64,000 nt of DNA from Actinospineispora eucalypti (GTDB taxonomy: Bacteria; Actinomycetota; Actinomycetes; Mycobacteriales; Pseudonocardiaceae): the NCBI GenBank assembly GCA_014208095.1, contig JACHMT010000001.1:1922001-1986000 (forward strand). The letters are read 5' to 3'. The notes beneath the pieces were generated by a model that was given only the letters and a program-made list of their open reading frames with translations, searched no databases and was not told where the DNA came from. Numbering within the stretch: the stretch's first letter is position 1; every line of letters starts with the position of its first letter. Below, piece by piece: positions 35,219 to 43,727 of this stretch. A program made the position numbers and the translations under genes.

Positions 35219-36912
35219 GGGGTCCTCCGGACCGCCCGTGAGTGATTTGTGTGGCTATAGCCACACAAATCACTCACGGGCGGTAGCGCGAACACGTAGA
35301 GCGCGTCGCCGTGCGGGTCGCCGGTCATGCCCGGCGCCGGACCCTCCACCCAGCTGCCCCAGCCGACCGGAACGGCGATGTACTGCCGCCCGTCCACGCT
35401 GTACGTGGTGGGGCTGCTGTGGTGCCCGCCGCCGGCCTGGAACTGCCACAGCACCTCGCCGTCGCGCGCGTCGAAGGCCAGGAACTCGCCGGACGGCGTG
35501 CCGCAGAACACCAGGTCACCGGCCGTGGTGAGGACCGACGCGGAGATCGGCAGGTGCCACGACCAGCGCCACCGCTCCTCGCTGGTGGCCGCGTCGAACG
35601 CCTTCACCGCACCGGCCATGTCGTCCGCGTCCACGGTCACGCTGGCGCCCCAGTAGGGGATTCCGTCGAAGTCCTTGCGGCCCTTGGCCACCTTCGAGCC
35701 GACGTCCTGCACCGGCACGTAGAACATGTTCGTCCGGGGGTTGTACGCCGCGTGGCACCACTCCTTGGCGCCGGCCGGCCCGGGCCAGAAGTGCACCTCC
35801 TCGCCCTCCTTCTCCGGGTACACCAGCGGGGTCACCTGGCCGGCCGGGCTGATCTCGCCCCAGGTGATCCGGTCGGCGAACGGGGTCACCCGGACCAGCG
35901 CGCCGTCCGTCCGGTCCAGGACGAAGAAGTACCCGTTCTTGTCGAAGTGGGCGAGCAGCTTGCGCCCGTCCTGCTCGAACAGGATGCACTCCATGTTCGA
36001 GTCGTAGTCCCACAGGTCGTGCGGGGTGCACTGGTAGTGCCAGCGGATCTCGCCGGTGTCCACGTCCAGCGCGACCACGCAGTCGGTGTACAGGTTGTCG
36101 CCGGGCCGGACGTCGCCGTCGAAGTCGGGCGACGGGTTGCCGGTGCCCCAGTAGAGCAGGTTGGTCTCCGGGTCGAAGGTGCCGGTGACCCAGGTGTTGC
36201 CGCCGCCGCGGGCCCAGGCCGGGCTGTCCTCCGGCCAGGTCTCCGAACCGGGCTCGCCGGGCTTGGGCACCAGGTAGGTGCGCCAGATGCGCTCCCCGGT
36301 TTCCAGGTCGAGGGCGTCCAGGTGGCCGCGCACCCCGAACTCGCCGCCGGAGCTGCCCACGATCACCATGTCCTTCACCACCAGCGGGGCGACCGTGGCG
36401 CTCTCCTCGGCCCGCGAGTCGCCGTTGGTGATCTCCCAGACCTTGTGGCCGGTGGCCGCGTCCAGCGCGATCACGTGGGCGTTCAGGGTGACCGCGAAGA
36501 CCTTGCCCTCGGCCACCGCCACGCCCCGGTTCACGTTCCCGCAGCACAATGCGACGTCCAGCGGGATGGGGTGCCTGTACTCCCACAGCTGCCGGCCGGT
36601 CCGGGCGTCGAGGGCCCAGATCCAGCCGTCCCAGCCGGACACGTACATGACGCCGTCCACCACGATCGGCGCCGCCTCGAAGGCATAGGTGGAGGCCCCC
36701 GCGTGCAGCCCGGCCGAGCCGAACCGGAAGACCCAGGCCGGGACCAGCCGGGACACGTTGCCGGTGTTGATCTGGTCCAACAGGCTGTACCGCTGGCCGT
36801 CGTAGGCGCCGTAGTAGGTGAGCCAGTTGTGCGATTCCGAACGCGATCGCAACAGCCGCTCGTAGCTTACGCCCCGGGGTAGGGCCGGTGCCGCTTCAAG
36901 GTGATCCGGCAC
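35209..36912 (-). CDS. PQQ-dependent alcohol dehydrogenase, lanthanide-type motif, no signal peptide
   Basis: 567 residues from GTG 36912, preceded by AAGGAGG; an upstream ATG (36987) lacks an SD. An eight-bladed quinoprotein dehydrogenase. Seen: vicinal Cys123-Cys124 (ALCCGN), Glu191 ([10 protein letters not shown]), Asn259 (WGTGNPSPD), catalytic Asp302, and Asp304 in WDYD. An Asp two residues after the catalytic Asp marks lanthanide enzymes (XoxF, PedH); calcium enzymes have Ala or Ser there. Neither start gives a signal peptide, although such enzymes are normally exported. The last residues ([15 protein letters not shown]) are encoded by a palindromic repeat, so the native C-terminus may have been replaced. 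Substrate: methanol or other primary alcohols, undetermined. Confidence 0.9.
   Translation of the reverse strand: MPDHLEAAPALPRGVSYERLLRSRSESHNWLTYYGAYDGQRYSLLDQINTGNVSRLVPAWVFRFGSAGLHAGASTYAFEAAPIVVDGVMYVSGWDGWIWALDARTGRQLWEYRHPIPLDVALCCGNVNRGVAVAEGKVFAVTLNAHVIALDAATGHKVWEITNGDSRAEESATVAPLVVKDMVIVGSSGGEFGVRGHLDALDLETGERIWRTYLVPKPGEPGSETWPEDSPAWARGGGNTWVTGTFDPETNLLYWGTGNPSPDFDGDVRPGDNLYTDCVVALDVDTGEIRWHYQCTPHDLWDYDSNMECILFEQDGRKLLAHFDKNGYFFVLDRTDGALVRVTPFADRITWGEISPAGQVTPLVYPEKEGEEVHFWPGPAGAKEWCHAAYNPRTNMFYVPVQDVGSKVAKGRKDFDGIPYWGASVTVDADDMAGAVKAFDAATSEERWRWSWHLPISASVLTTAGDLVFCGTPSGEFLAFDARDGEVLWQFQAGGGHHSSPTTYSVDGRQYIAVPVGWGSWVEGPAPGMTGDPHGDALYVFALPPVSDLCGYSHTNHSRAVRRTPCG
35231..35284. repeat. 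54-nt perfect palindrome, family C copy 1
   Basis: Two 27-nt arms mirror each other without mismatch; the centre is GGCTATAGCC. It lies in the 3' end of the dehydrogenase gene and 13 bases upstream of the pqqB start. A degenerate copy is inside the acetoacetyl-CoA synthetase gene (63619-63667), read in the same frame. Confidence 0.9.
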
Positions 36913-37218
36913 GCTTCCCTCCTTGCTCCCGGCGAGACGTTTCTGCTGGTCCAGGCGGTGCGGCTCTATTTCTGCATGAATTGGCAATTCTATTGAAACA
37001 AATGTGGAATCTGTTTAACGAATTTACACTACTTTACGCTCGGACGAATCCGCCGACAAGTGGAGGCAGGGGGTGGATCCGGGTGCGCCGTTCATTAGCC
37101 GAGAGCTACCGTTCGCACCCGGTTTGCCGCCGCTGGCCGGTGAACGGTTGTGACCGGCGCCCCGCACCGGTGAGGTTGACGGACTGATCCCGACCATGGC
37201 ACAGGGGAGTGAGCACAG
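36913..37218. promoter_or_regulatory. Divergent promoter region between PQQ dehydrogenase and mscR
   Basis: About 306 bases with an AT-rich island at 36965-37040, striking against the surroundings. It contains the palindrome GAATTGGCAATTC (36978-36990), 66 bases upstream of the dehydrogenase GTG, a candidate operator. No LytTR consensus pair could be fixed by eye. GGGGAG before 37219 serves as the mscR SD. No pqqA-like ORF with an E-x3-Y motif was found. Confidence 0.5.
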
Positions 37219-38304
37219 ATGGCGCAGGAGGTCCGCGGGGTCGTCGCGCACGGGAAGGGCGAGCCGGTGTCGGTGGAGACGATCACGGTGCCGGATCCGG
37301 GTCCGGGTGAGGCGGTGGTTGCGGTGCGGGCCTGCGGGGTGTGTCACACGGATTTGCATTATCGGGAGGGCGGGATCAATGACGGGTTCCCGTTTCTTTT
37401 GGGGCATGAGGCGGCGGGGGTGGTGGAGTCGGTCGGTTCGGGGGTGGTTGGCCTGGAACCGGGGGATTTTGTGGTGTTGAACTGGCGGGCGGTGTGTGGC
37501 ACGTGTCGGGCGTGTCGGCGGGGGCAGCCGTGGTACTGCTTCTCCACGTTCAACGCGGAACAACCGATGACCCTGTCCGATGGGCGGGCGTTGTCGCCGG
37601 CGTTGGGGATTGGCGCGTTCGCGGAGAAGACGTTGGTCGCGGCGGGGCAGTGTACGAAGGTGAACCCGGCGGCGGCGCCGGAGGTGGCGGGGTTGTTGGG
37701 TTGTGGGGTGATGGCCGGGTTGGGTGCGGCGATGTACACCGGTGGGGTGGGTCGGGGTGATTCGATCGCGGTGATCGGCTGTGGGGGTGTGGGGAACGCG
37801 GCGATCGCCGGGGCGCGGTTGGCGGGGGCGACGACGATCATCGCGGTGGATGTGGACCCCCGCAAACTCGAGTGGGCGAAAGAGTTTGGGGCGACGCACA
37901 CGGTCAACTCCCAGGAGGTGGATGCGGTGGAGGCGATCCAGGAGTTGACCGACGGCAACGGGGCGAATGTGGTGGTGGATGCGGTGGGCCGGCCGGAGAC
38001 GTTCAAGCAGGCGTTTTATGCCCGGGACCTGGCGGGGACCGCTGTGCTTGTCGGGGTGCCGACGCCGGAGATGACGGTTGAGTTGCCGTTGATCGATGTG
38101 TTCGGTCGGGGTGGGGCGACGAAGTCGTCGTGGTATGGGGACTGTCTACCGTCGCGGGATTTCCCGATGTTGGTGGATTTGCATTTGCAGGGGCGGTTGC
38201 CGTTGGAGAAGTTCGTGTCCGAGACCATCGGGTTGGGCGAGGTCGAGCAGGCCTTCCACCGCATGGAACGCGGCGAGGTCCTCCGCTCGGTGGTCCTGAT
38301 CTAG
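37219..38304 (+). CDS. mscR: S-(hydroxymethyl)mycothiol dehydrogenase
   Basis: 361-residue zinc- and NAD-dependent alcohol dehydrogenase that oxidises the mycothiol-formaldehyde adduct. Visible are the catalytic zinc site [30 protein letters not shown], the structural zinc cysteines [15 protein letters not shown], and the NAD-binding [20 protein letters not shown] and [19 protein letters not shown] are typical of MscR/AdhE2. It would clear formaldehyde from the PQQ dehydrogenase or from the P450 O-demethylase. Codon usage is unlike neighbours: Leu is often TTG and many codons end in G or T, hinting at separate acquisition. Confidence 0.93.
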   Translation: MAQEVRGVVAHGKGEPVSVETITVPDPGPGEAVVAVRACGVCHTDLHYREGGINDGFPFLLGHEAAGVVESVGSGVVGLEPGDFVVLNWRAVCGTCRACRRGQPWYCFSTFNAEQPMTLSDGRALSPALGIGAFAEKTLVAAGQCTKVNPAAAPEVAGLLGCGVMAGLGAAMYTGGVGRGDSIAVIGCGGVGNAAIAGARLAGATTIIAVDVDPRKLEWAKEFGATHTVNSQEVDAVEAIQELTDGNGANVVVDAVGRPETFKQAFYARDLAGTAVLVGVPTPEMTVELPLIDVFGRGGATKSSWYGDCLPSRDFPMLVDLHLQGRLPLEKFVSETIGLGEVEQAFHRMERGEVLRSVVLI

Positions 38305-39107
38305 GGCCTCGGTTCCGACGCGTGGCGGATCACCTTGGTGACCGCGTCCGGGTCGGCCGCCGGGACGGCGTGCGGGGCACGCACCTCGGTGACCACCGCC
38401 TTGGCCCGCTGGGCCTGGAACCGCTCCGCGTCCGGGGAGATCGCCTTGTCCTCGGTGGCCACCACGGCGTACTTGGGCGTGGCGGCCGGCGCGGCGGCGG
38501 TGACCTTCTCGTCGAACGCGGCGGCTCGGATCGGGCGCTGCGCGGCGGCTTCGGCGGCCGCGTCGGCGGGATCGGCGCCGGCGTTGAAGATCTCCCGGTA
38601 GCTGGCCGGGTTGACCAGGACCTCCGGCCCGTCCGGGCCGGCCACGGTGTGCGTGGTGGCCGGGCCGATCAGCGAGCCGGGGAAGCTCGAGTTGAGCTGC
38701 CCGGCCGTCTCGCCCGCCTCCGGGATGAAGGCGGCCACGTAGACCAGCGCAGTCACGTCCGGCAGCTGGCCGGCCAGCCCACTCACCAGCAGGCCGCCGT
38801 AGGAGTGCCCGACCAGCACCTTCGGCCCGGGCACCGCCTGCACCTGGCCGGCGACGGCGGCGATGTCCGTGGCCACCCCGCGCAGCGGCACCGCCGGCAC
38901 TAGCACCGGGTAGCCGTCGGCCTGCAGCTGCCGGGTCACCTTGCCCCAGGAGGAACCGTCCTCGAACGCCCCGCTGAGCAGCACGACCGTCGGCTTCCCG
39001 CCGGCCGGCCCGGCCACCCGCGCGCCGGCACACCCGGTGGTCACGGTGATCACCGTGGTCGCCGCCGCCAGGCCCAACACCAGGGCGAGCACCTTGTTGA
39101 CTCTCAT
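38301..39107 (-). CDS. Lipoprotein alpha/beta hydrolase
   Basis: 268 residues. The N-terminus is a lipoprotein signal ([23 protein letters not shown]) with the lipid-modified Cys at about residue 26. The alpha/beta hydrolase fold follows: [17 protein letters not shown], nucleophile GHSYGG, FIPEAGE, and late His in [14 protein letters not shown]. It resembles the salicylate-esterase-like (EstC/MES) group of actinobacterial hydrolases. Substrate unknown. Its stop overlaps the convergent mscR stop by four bases. Confidence 0.85.
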   Translation of the reverse strand: MRVNKVLALVLGLAAATTVITVTTGCAGARVAGPAGGKPTVVLLSGAFEDGSSWGKVTRQLQADGYPVLVPAVPLRGVATDIAAVAGQVQAVPGPKVLVGHSYGGLLVSGLAGQLPDVTALVYVAAFIPEAGETAGQLNSSFPGSLIGPATTHTVAGPDGPEVLVNPASYREIFNAGADPADAAAEAAAQRPIRAAAFDEKVTAAAPAATPKYAVVATEDKAISPDAERFQAQRAKAVVTEVRAPHAVPAADPDAVTKVIRHASEPRP

Positions 39108-39272
39108 GGGGTGGACGTTAGGAACGAGAACGCCGTCGCCGCGACCGTCAGCTGACGCCGCGTGGGTACGTCAGAGATAGGATGTTGCACAGGCAACGGG
39201 GGACGGCAGGGGCGCCGGCCGCGCGGGGGAAGTCGCGGCCTCGGAGTGGAGACTGGCTGAGGTAGAGGGGCG

Positions 39273-40577
39273 ATGGCGCTGGAGTCGGTGCCTGGGACGG
39301 CGGGCCCGCCGATCGTGGGACACACCGCGCGGTTGTTGGTCGACCCGCCCGAGTTCTACACGCGGCGGTACCAGAAGTACGGGCCAGTTTCCCGGTTCAC
39401 GCTGATCGGGAAGTACTCGGTGCTGGCGGTGGGGCCCAAGGAGGCCGAGGCGGTGCTCGGCCGCAACCACCGGGACTTCGCCAACGGCCCCGCCTGGACC
39501 ACCTGGATCGGGCCGTTCTTCGACCGGGGCCTGATGCTGCTGGACTTCGACGAGCACGCCCAGCACCGGCAGCTGCTGGCCCAGGCGTTCACCCGGGACC
39601 GGGTGGACGGCTACCTCGAGCAGATGTACGCGGTGCTCGAGCAGGACCTGCCGGCGTGGGCGCCGGGGACGACGCCGCGGGCGCAGGAGTTCGTGCGGGC
39701 GACCACGCTGCGCGCCGGGGTGCGGGTGTTCATGGGCGGCGGGCTCGGCGCCGAGGCCACCGCGATCGAGCGGGCGTTCCTCGCCTGCACCGGGGCCACC
39801 GGCGCGATCCTGCGCTTCCCGGTGCCCGGCGGGCGGTGGGCGCGCGGGCTGGCCGGCCGGCGCCGCCTGGAGGAGCTGTTCCGCGAGCGGATCCCGGTGG
39901 TGCGCGCGCGGGGCGGTTCGGACCTGTTCGCCGTGCTCTGCCGGGCGCGCACCGAGGACGGCGCCATGTTCAGCGACGAGGACATCGTGAACCACATGAT
40001 CTTCCTGCTGATGGCGTCCTACGACCCGGTGGCGATGAACTTGCTGACCATGATCCGGCACCTGGCGGAGAACCCGGACTGGCAGGAGCGGTGCCGGCGC
40101 GAGTCGTTGGCCCTCGGCGTGGACGAGCCCGGCCAGGACGAGCTGGCCCGGCTGACCTCGCTGGACCTGGTGGCGCGGGAGTCGTTGCGCCTGGTCCCGC
40201 CGGTGTACGCGCTGCCGCACACCGCGGTCGACGACGTCGACCTGCTGGGCTTCCACATCCCGCGCGGGTCGGTGGTCGTGGTCTCCCCGTACCTGAACCA
40301 CCGCCTGCCCGAGTACTGGGCCGAACCCGAGCGGTTCGACCCGGACCGGTTCGCCCCGCACCGCATGGAACACACCGCGCACGAGTACCTGTGGATCCCC
40401 TTCGGCGGCGGGGTGCACGCGTGCATCGGCACCCACTTCGCGTTCACCCAGATGAAGGCCGTGATGCACCGGCTGCTGCGCCGGTCGACCTGGCGGCTTG
40501 CCCCCGGGCACGCCCCGGGGATCACCTGGCGGGGTCTGCCCCGGATGCGCCAGGGCCTGCCTGTCCGGTTGGGCTAG
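39273..40577 (+). CDS. Cytochrome P450 with non-canonical I-helix
   Basis: 434 residues, ATG preceded by AGAGGGG. Heme Cys384 lies in IPFGGGVHACIGTHFA, and ExxR is at 303-306 (ESLR). The oxygen-activating I-helix reads LLMASYDPVAMN: Asp251 is kept, but the usual Thr is Pro252 and the preceding Gly is Ser. Loss of the acid-alcohol pair suggests peroxygenase, rearrangement or decarboxylation-type chemistry, or a specialised substrate. No redox partner gene is adjacent. The XRE-cupin gene follows 23 bases later, so co-transcription is likely. Confidence 0.88.
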   Translation: MALESVPGTAGPPIVGHTARLLVDPPEFYTRRYQKYGPVSRFTLIGKYSVLAVGPKEAEAVLGRNHRDFANGPAWTTWIGPFFDRGLMLLDFDEHAQHRQLLAQAFTRDRVDGYLEQMYAVLEQDLPAWAPGTTPRAQEFVRATTLRAGVRVFMGGGLGAEATAIERAFLACTGATGAILRFPVPGGRWARGLAGRRRLEELFRERIPVVRARGGSDLFAVLCRARTEDGAMFSDEDIVNHMIFLLMASYDPVAMNLLTMIRHLAENPDWQERCRRESLALGVDEPGQDELARLTSLDLVARESLRLVPPVYALPHTAVDDVDLLGFHIPRGSVVVVSPYLNHRLPEYWAEPERFDPDRFAPHRMEHTAHEYLWIPFGGGVHACIGTHFAFTQMKAVMHRLLRRSTWRLAPGHAPGITWRGLPRMRQGLPVRLG

Positions 40578-40600
40578 GCGCCGGGGTTACTGTCGGGCGC

Positions 40601-41137
40601 GTGATTGGGCCACGTATCCGCGATCTCCGGACCGCGCGCGCGATGACGGTCACCGAGCTCGCCCGGGCGGCCGGCGTCTCGGTGGGCCTGATCAGCCAGG
40701 TCGAACGGGGGATCAGCGACCCCAGCCTGGAGACGCTGCGGCGCATCGCGATGGCCCTGGAAACCCCGCTGTTCGGCCTGTTTGCCGAGGCGGACGGCGA
40801 GCGGGTGGCGGTGGTGCGCAAGGACGCGCGGATGTTCGTGCGCTCGCCGCACGGGGGCATCACCTACCAGCGGCTTTCCGCCGGCACGGGCAAGATCGAG
40901 GTGCTGGAGGGGCAGTTGGAACCGGGGGCGGCGTCCTCCGAGGAGCCGTGGAGCCACCCGTCCGAGGAGTGCGTGGTGGTGCTCACCGGCCGGTTGGTGG
41001 CCGAGGTGGACGGCGCCCGGCACGAGCTGCGCGCGGGGGACAGCGCGACCTTCGACTCCCGGTCCCCGCACCGCTACCTGAACGAGACCGCCAAGCCGGT
41101 CCGCTTCCTGCTCTCCATCACCCCGCCCAGCTACTGA
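40601..41137 (+). CDS. XRE-cupin transcriptional regulator
   Basis: 178 residues from GTG 40601. N-terminal HTH (MTVTELARAAGVSVGLISQVERGISDPSLETLRRIAMAL, about residues 15-53) and C-terminal cupin domain (ECVVVLTGRLVAEVDGARHELRAGDSATFDSRSPHRYLN). Such proteins often sense small metabolites and repress adjacent catabolic or transport genes. An 18-nt near-repeat located before the osmC gene and before the permease/PLP-enzyme pair is a candidate operator for it. Confidence 0.9.
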   Translation: MIGPRIRDLRTARAMTVTELARAAGVSVGLISQVERGISDPSLETLRRIAMALETPLFGLFAEADGERVAVVRKDARMFVRSPHGGITYQRLSAGTGKIEVLEGQLEPGAASSEEPWSHPSEECVVVLTGRLVAEVDGARHELRAGDSATFDSRSPHRYLNETAKPVRFLLSITPPSY

Positions 41138-41145
41138 TTTCAACT

Positions 41146-41163
41146 ACACTAAACAAACTTCAC
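41146..41163. promoter_or_regulatory. Candidate operator, copy 1 (before osmC)
   Basis: ACACTAAACAAACTTCAC matches ACACTAAAGAGATTTGAC at 43679-43696 in 14 of 18 positions. It is AT-rich against its surroundings and lies 17 bases before the osmC start, consistent with an operator of the XRE-cupin protein. Confidence 0.5.
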
Positions 41164-41179
41164 AAGCGGAGGGGGTCCG

Positions 41180-41602
41180 GTGACGCGCATCCGGAAGACC
41201 GCGAGCGCCGCGTGGCGGGGGACCGCGTCCGCCGGTGAGGGCATCCTGGACCTCGGCGAGGTGTCGCTGCCGTTCAGCCTGCGCAGCCGGGTTTCGGAAG
41301 GCCCGTCCACCAACCCGGAGGAGCTCCTCGGCGCCGCCCTGGCCGGCTGTTTCGCCATGTCGCTGGCCAACCTGTGCGAGGAGCGGTCCACCCCGGCCGA
41401 GCGCATCGACGCGCGGGCCACCGTGCACCTGGTGGGCACCGAGGAAGGGTTCCGCATCCCGACCATCGAGCTGAGCTGCGTCGCCCGGGTGCCCGGGGTC
41501 GCCGCGGAGGTGGTCCGTGAGCTGGCCGAACAGGCCGAGCGCAGCTGTCCGGTGCGGCTGCTCTACACCGCCGAGGTGAAGCTCTCGGTGGTCGTGGAAT
41601 GA
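41180..41602 (+). CDS. OsmC family peroxiredoxin-like protein
   Basis: 140 residues, GTG start after GGAGG. OsmC/Ohr-type thiol peroxidase: GPSTNPEELLGAALAGCFAMSLANL holds the peroxidatic Cys, and EQAERSCPVRLLYTAEVKLSV holds the resolving Cys. Expected to reduce organic hydroperoxides or handle reactive sulfur. It overlaps the bicupin gene by four bases (ATGA), forming a two-gene unit. Confidence 0.88.
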   Translation: MTRIRKTASAAWRGTASAGEGILDLGEVSLPFSLRSRVSEGPSTNPEELLGAALAGCFAMSLANLCEERSTPAERIDARATVHLVGTEEGFRIPTIELSCVARVPGVAAEVVRELAEQAERSCPVRLLYTAEVKLSVVVE

Positions 41603-42288
41603 GCCGGGTGCGGCACTGGCGGTCCGCGCCGGGCCCGTCGAGGGGCGGCCTCACGGTGCACGCCGTGCACGAGGACCCGGCCACCGGGCTGCGCCAGTCG
41701 GTCTACCGGCTCACCGGCGAGGCCGAGCTGGCCGGGCCGGGCGTAGATCGCCTGGAGACGCTGTACGTGCTGTCCGGCCGGGGCACCCTCACCGCCGGCG
41801 GCACCGATCACCCGCTGAATGCCCAGGTCGCCGCGCTGCGCCTGGGTGAGGAGCCATGCGCGGTGAGCGCCGCCGAGGAGCTGGTGATCGTCTCGGTGGC
41901 CGCTTCGGAGCGGGCGGGAGTGGCGTGTGGCCCCCGGCGGCCGACCATCGACCTGGCCGGCCAGGTCGCCGAGGACGCGGTCAGCGAGCGCGAGTTCCGC
42001 ATGCTGTTCGGCCCGGAGACCGGGTGTTCCGGCGTGACCCAGTTCGTCGGGTACGTCCCGCCGATCCGCACGCCCCGGCACTTCCACCCGTACAGCGAGA
42101 TGATCTTCGTGCTGGCCGGGCGGGGCGAGGTGGAGATCGACGGCGAGGTGTCCGCGATCGGGCCCGGCTGCTGCTTCTACCTGCCGGCCGGGCTGCCGCA
42201 CCAGGTGGCCAACCTGGGCGACGGGTTCCTCGAGTTGCTCGGGGTGTTCACTCCGGCCGGGAGTCCGGCGGAGAACAGTCCGGCCTGA
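41599..42288 (+). CDS. Bicupin protein
   Basis: 229 residues with two cupin barrels. The N-terminal one (LETLYVLSGRGTLTAGG) lacks clear metal ligands. The C-terminal one has PRHFHPYSEMIFVLAGRGEVEIDGE and LPAGLPHQVANLGDGFLELLGVF, with the His-x-His, Glu and His ligands of metal-binding cupins. It may be a dioxygenase, isomerase or sensor; nothing specifies which. The last 41 bases overlap the convergent permease gene. Confidence 0.8.
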   Translation: MSRVRHWRSAPGPSRGGLTVHAVHEDPATGLRQSVYRLTGEAELAGPGVDRLETLYVLSGRGTLTAGGTDHPLNAQVAALRLGEEPCAVSAAEELVIVSVAASERAGVACGPRRPTIDLAGQVAEDAVSEREFRMLFGPETGCSGVTQFVGYVPPIRTPRHFHPYSEMIFVLAGRGEVEIDGEVSAIGPGCCFYLPAGLPHQVANLGDGFLELLGVFTPAGSPAENSPA

Positions 42289-43663
42289 GCCTGCGCATCA
42301 CCAGGAACACCACCACCAGCAGCGCGAAGAACGGCACGCCGGCCAGCCAGGCCGCCTCCAGGCCCTCGATGAACGCGGTGGAGACCAGCACCGCGCACAG
42401 GAACAGCGCGGCCAACCCGCTGGTGTACGGCGCGCCCCACAGCCGGGCGGGCGCGTCCCGATCGGCGCCGGCTCGCCGGAAGGCCCAGTGGGTGACCAGG
42501 ATCAGGATCCACACGACCAGCGCGCCGAACACCGAGACGCCGAACAGCGCGATGTAGGCGCTGTCCGCCGCCGTGGCCGACAGGGTGGCCGCCAGGGCCA
42601 GGCCGAGGGCGCTGAGCAGCAGCGCGTTGCGCGGCACGCCGGCGCGGGAGACCCGGCCGGTCCAGGCCGGGGCGTAGCGGTCGCGGGCCAGAGAGTGCAG
42701 CATCCGGGTGGTCAGGTAGAGGTTGGTGTTGGCGCTGGACAGCGCGGCTGTGATCACCACGAAGTTGGTGATGGTGGCCGCGGCCGGCACCCCGGCGTCC
42801 GCGAACACCCGCACGAACGGGCTGGCCTCGATGGTCCCGCCCCGGGCCGCGGTGGTGGTCCACGGCACCACGGTCAGCACCACGGCCATGGCCAGCACGT
42901 AGAACAGCACCAGCCGCACCACCATCCGGCGCGCGGCGCGCGGGATGTCCCGCGCGGGGTTCTCGGACTCGGCGGCGGTGACCGCGACGACCTCGGTGCC
43001 CACGTAGCTGAACAGCACGAACACCATGGCCAGGAACAGCCCGGAGACCCCGTGGGGCAGCCACCCGCCGTGCTCGGTGAGGTTGCCGAACCCGGTGGCC
43101 GGCGACCGGGGCAGCCCGACGGTGATCAGTACGACGCCCAGCAGGATGAACACCGCGATGGCCACCACCTTGACCATGGCCAGCCAGTACTCCACCGTGC
43201 CGAAGAACCGCACGGCCGCCGCGTTCGCCCCGAGCACCACCGCCGAGCAGACCACCACGGGCAGCCACAGCGGCAGCTGCGGCCACCAGAACTGCAGGTA
43301 GATCCCGCAGGCGACGACCTCGCCGCCGATGGCGATGACCTGGATCGTCCAGTAGGTCCAGCGCTGCACGAAACCGGCCAGCGGCCCCAGGTAGCGCTGC
43401 GCGACGGCGCCGAAGGAGCCGGCCTCCGGGTGCACGGTGACCATCTCGGCCAGCGCCCAGGCCAGCACGAAGGCGACCAGCGCGCAGGCCGCGTAGGCCA
43501 GGACAGTGGCCGGCCCGGCGTGCGAGATGGCCAACCCGGACCCGAGGAACAACCCGGTGCCGATCGCCCCGCCCAGGCCGATCATGGACAGCTGGCGCCC
43601 GGTCAGCGCGCGCCGCAGGCCGGTCTCCTGGGTGGTGCTCGGGCGGTCCCCGGCGGGGTGCAT
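42248..43663 (-). CDS. APC family amino-acid permease
   Basis: 471 residues, about 12 membrane segments. The family signature MIGLGGAIGTGLFLGSG opens helix 1, with EMVTVHPEAGSFGAVAQRYLGPLAGFVQRWTYW around helix 3 and SYVGTEVVAVTAAESENPARDIPRA in helix 6. It belongs to the amino-acid/GABA/proline-type transporters. It is divergent from a PLP enzyme, with the candidate operator between them, suggesting that the pair import and modify one amino acid. Confidence 0.9.
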   Translation of the reverse strand: MHPAGDRPSTTQETGLRRALTGRQLSMIGLGGAIGTGLFLGSGLAISHAGPATVLAYAACALVAFVLAWALAEMVTVHPEAGSFGAVAQRYLGPLAGFVQRWTYWTIQVIAIGGEVVACGIYLQFWWPQLPLWLPVVVCSAVVLGANAAAVRFFGTVEYWLAMVKVVAIAVFILLGVVLITVGLPRSPATGFGNLTEHGGWLPHGVSGLFLAMVFVLFSYVGTEVVAVTAAESENPARDIPRAARRMVVRLVLFYVLAMAVVLTVVPWTTTAARGGTIEASPFVRVFADAGVPAAATITNFVVITAALSSANTNLYLTTRMLHSLARDRYAPAWTGRVSRAGVPRNALLLSALGLALAATLSATAADSAYIALFGVSVFGALVVWILILVTHWAFRRAGADRDAPARLWGAPYTSGLAALFLCAVLVSTAFIEGLEAAWLAGVPFFALLVVVFLVMRRLRPDCSPPDSRPE

Positions 43664-43678
43664 CGCCTGAGGGTAGTC

Positions 43679-43696
43679 ACACTAAAGAGATTTGAC
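43679..43696. promoter_or_regulatory. Candidate operator, copy 2 (permease/PLP-enzyme gap)
   Basis: ACACTAAAGAGATTTGAC, 14 of 18 positions shared with the site at 41146-41163. It is located in the 64-base divergent promoter gap, 16 bases from the permease start. Confidence 0.5.
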
Positions 43697-43727
43697 CACA
43701 GTGAAATCGCCGCCTAGCGTCGGCGGC

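Noticed and set aside
34323..35273. Upstream extension of pqqC in the same frame across pqqB.
   Set aside because: PqqC homology begins at the ATG ending at 34322; the extension is low-complexity and lies inside pqqB in another frame.
37001..37069. Short plus-strand ORF starting MWNLFNEFTLLYAR as a possible pqqA.
   Set aside because: The spacing is E-x4-Y rather than the E-x3-Y needed for the PqqE crosslink, there is no SD, and it lies on the strand opposite the pqq operon.
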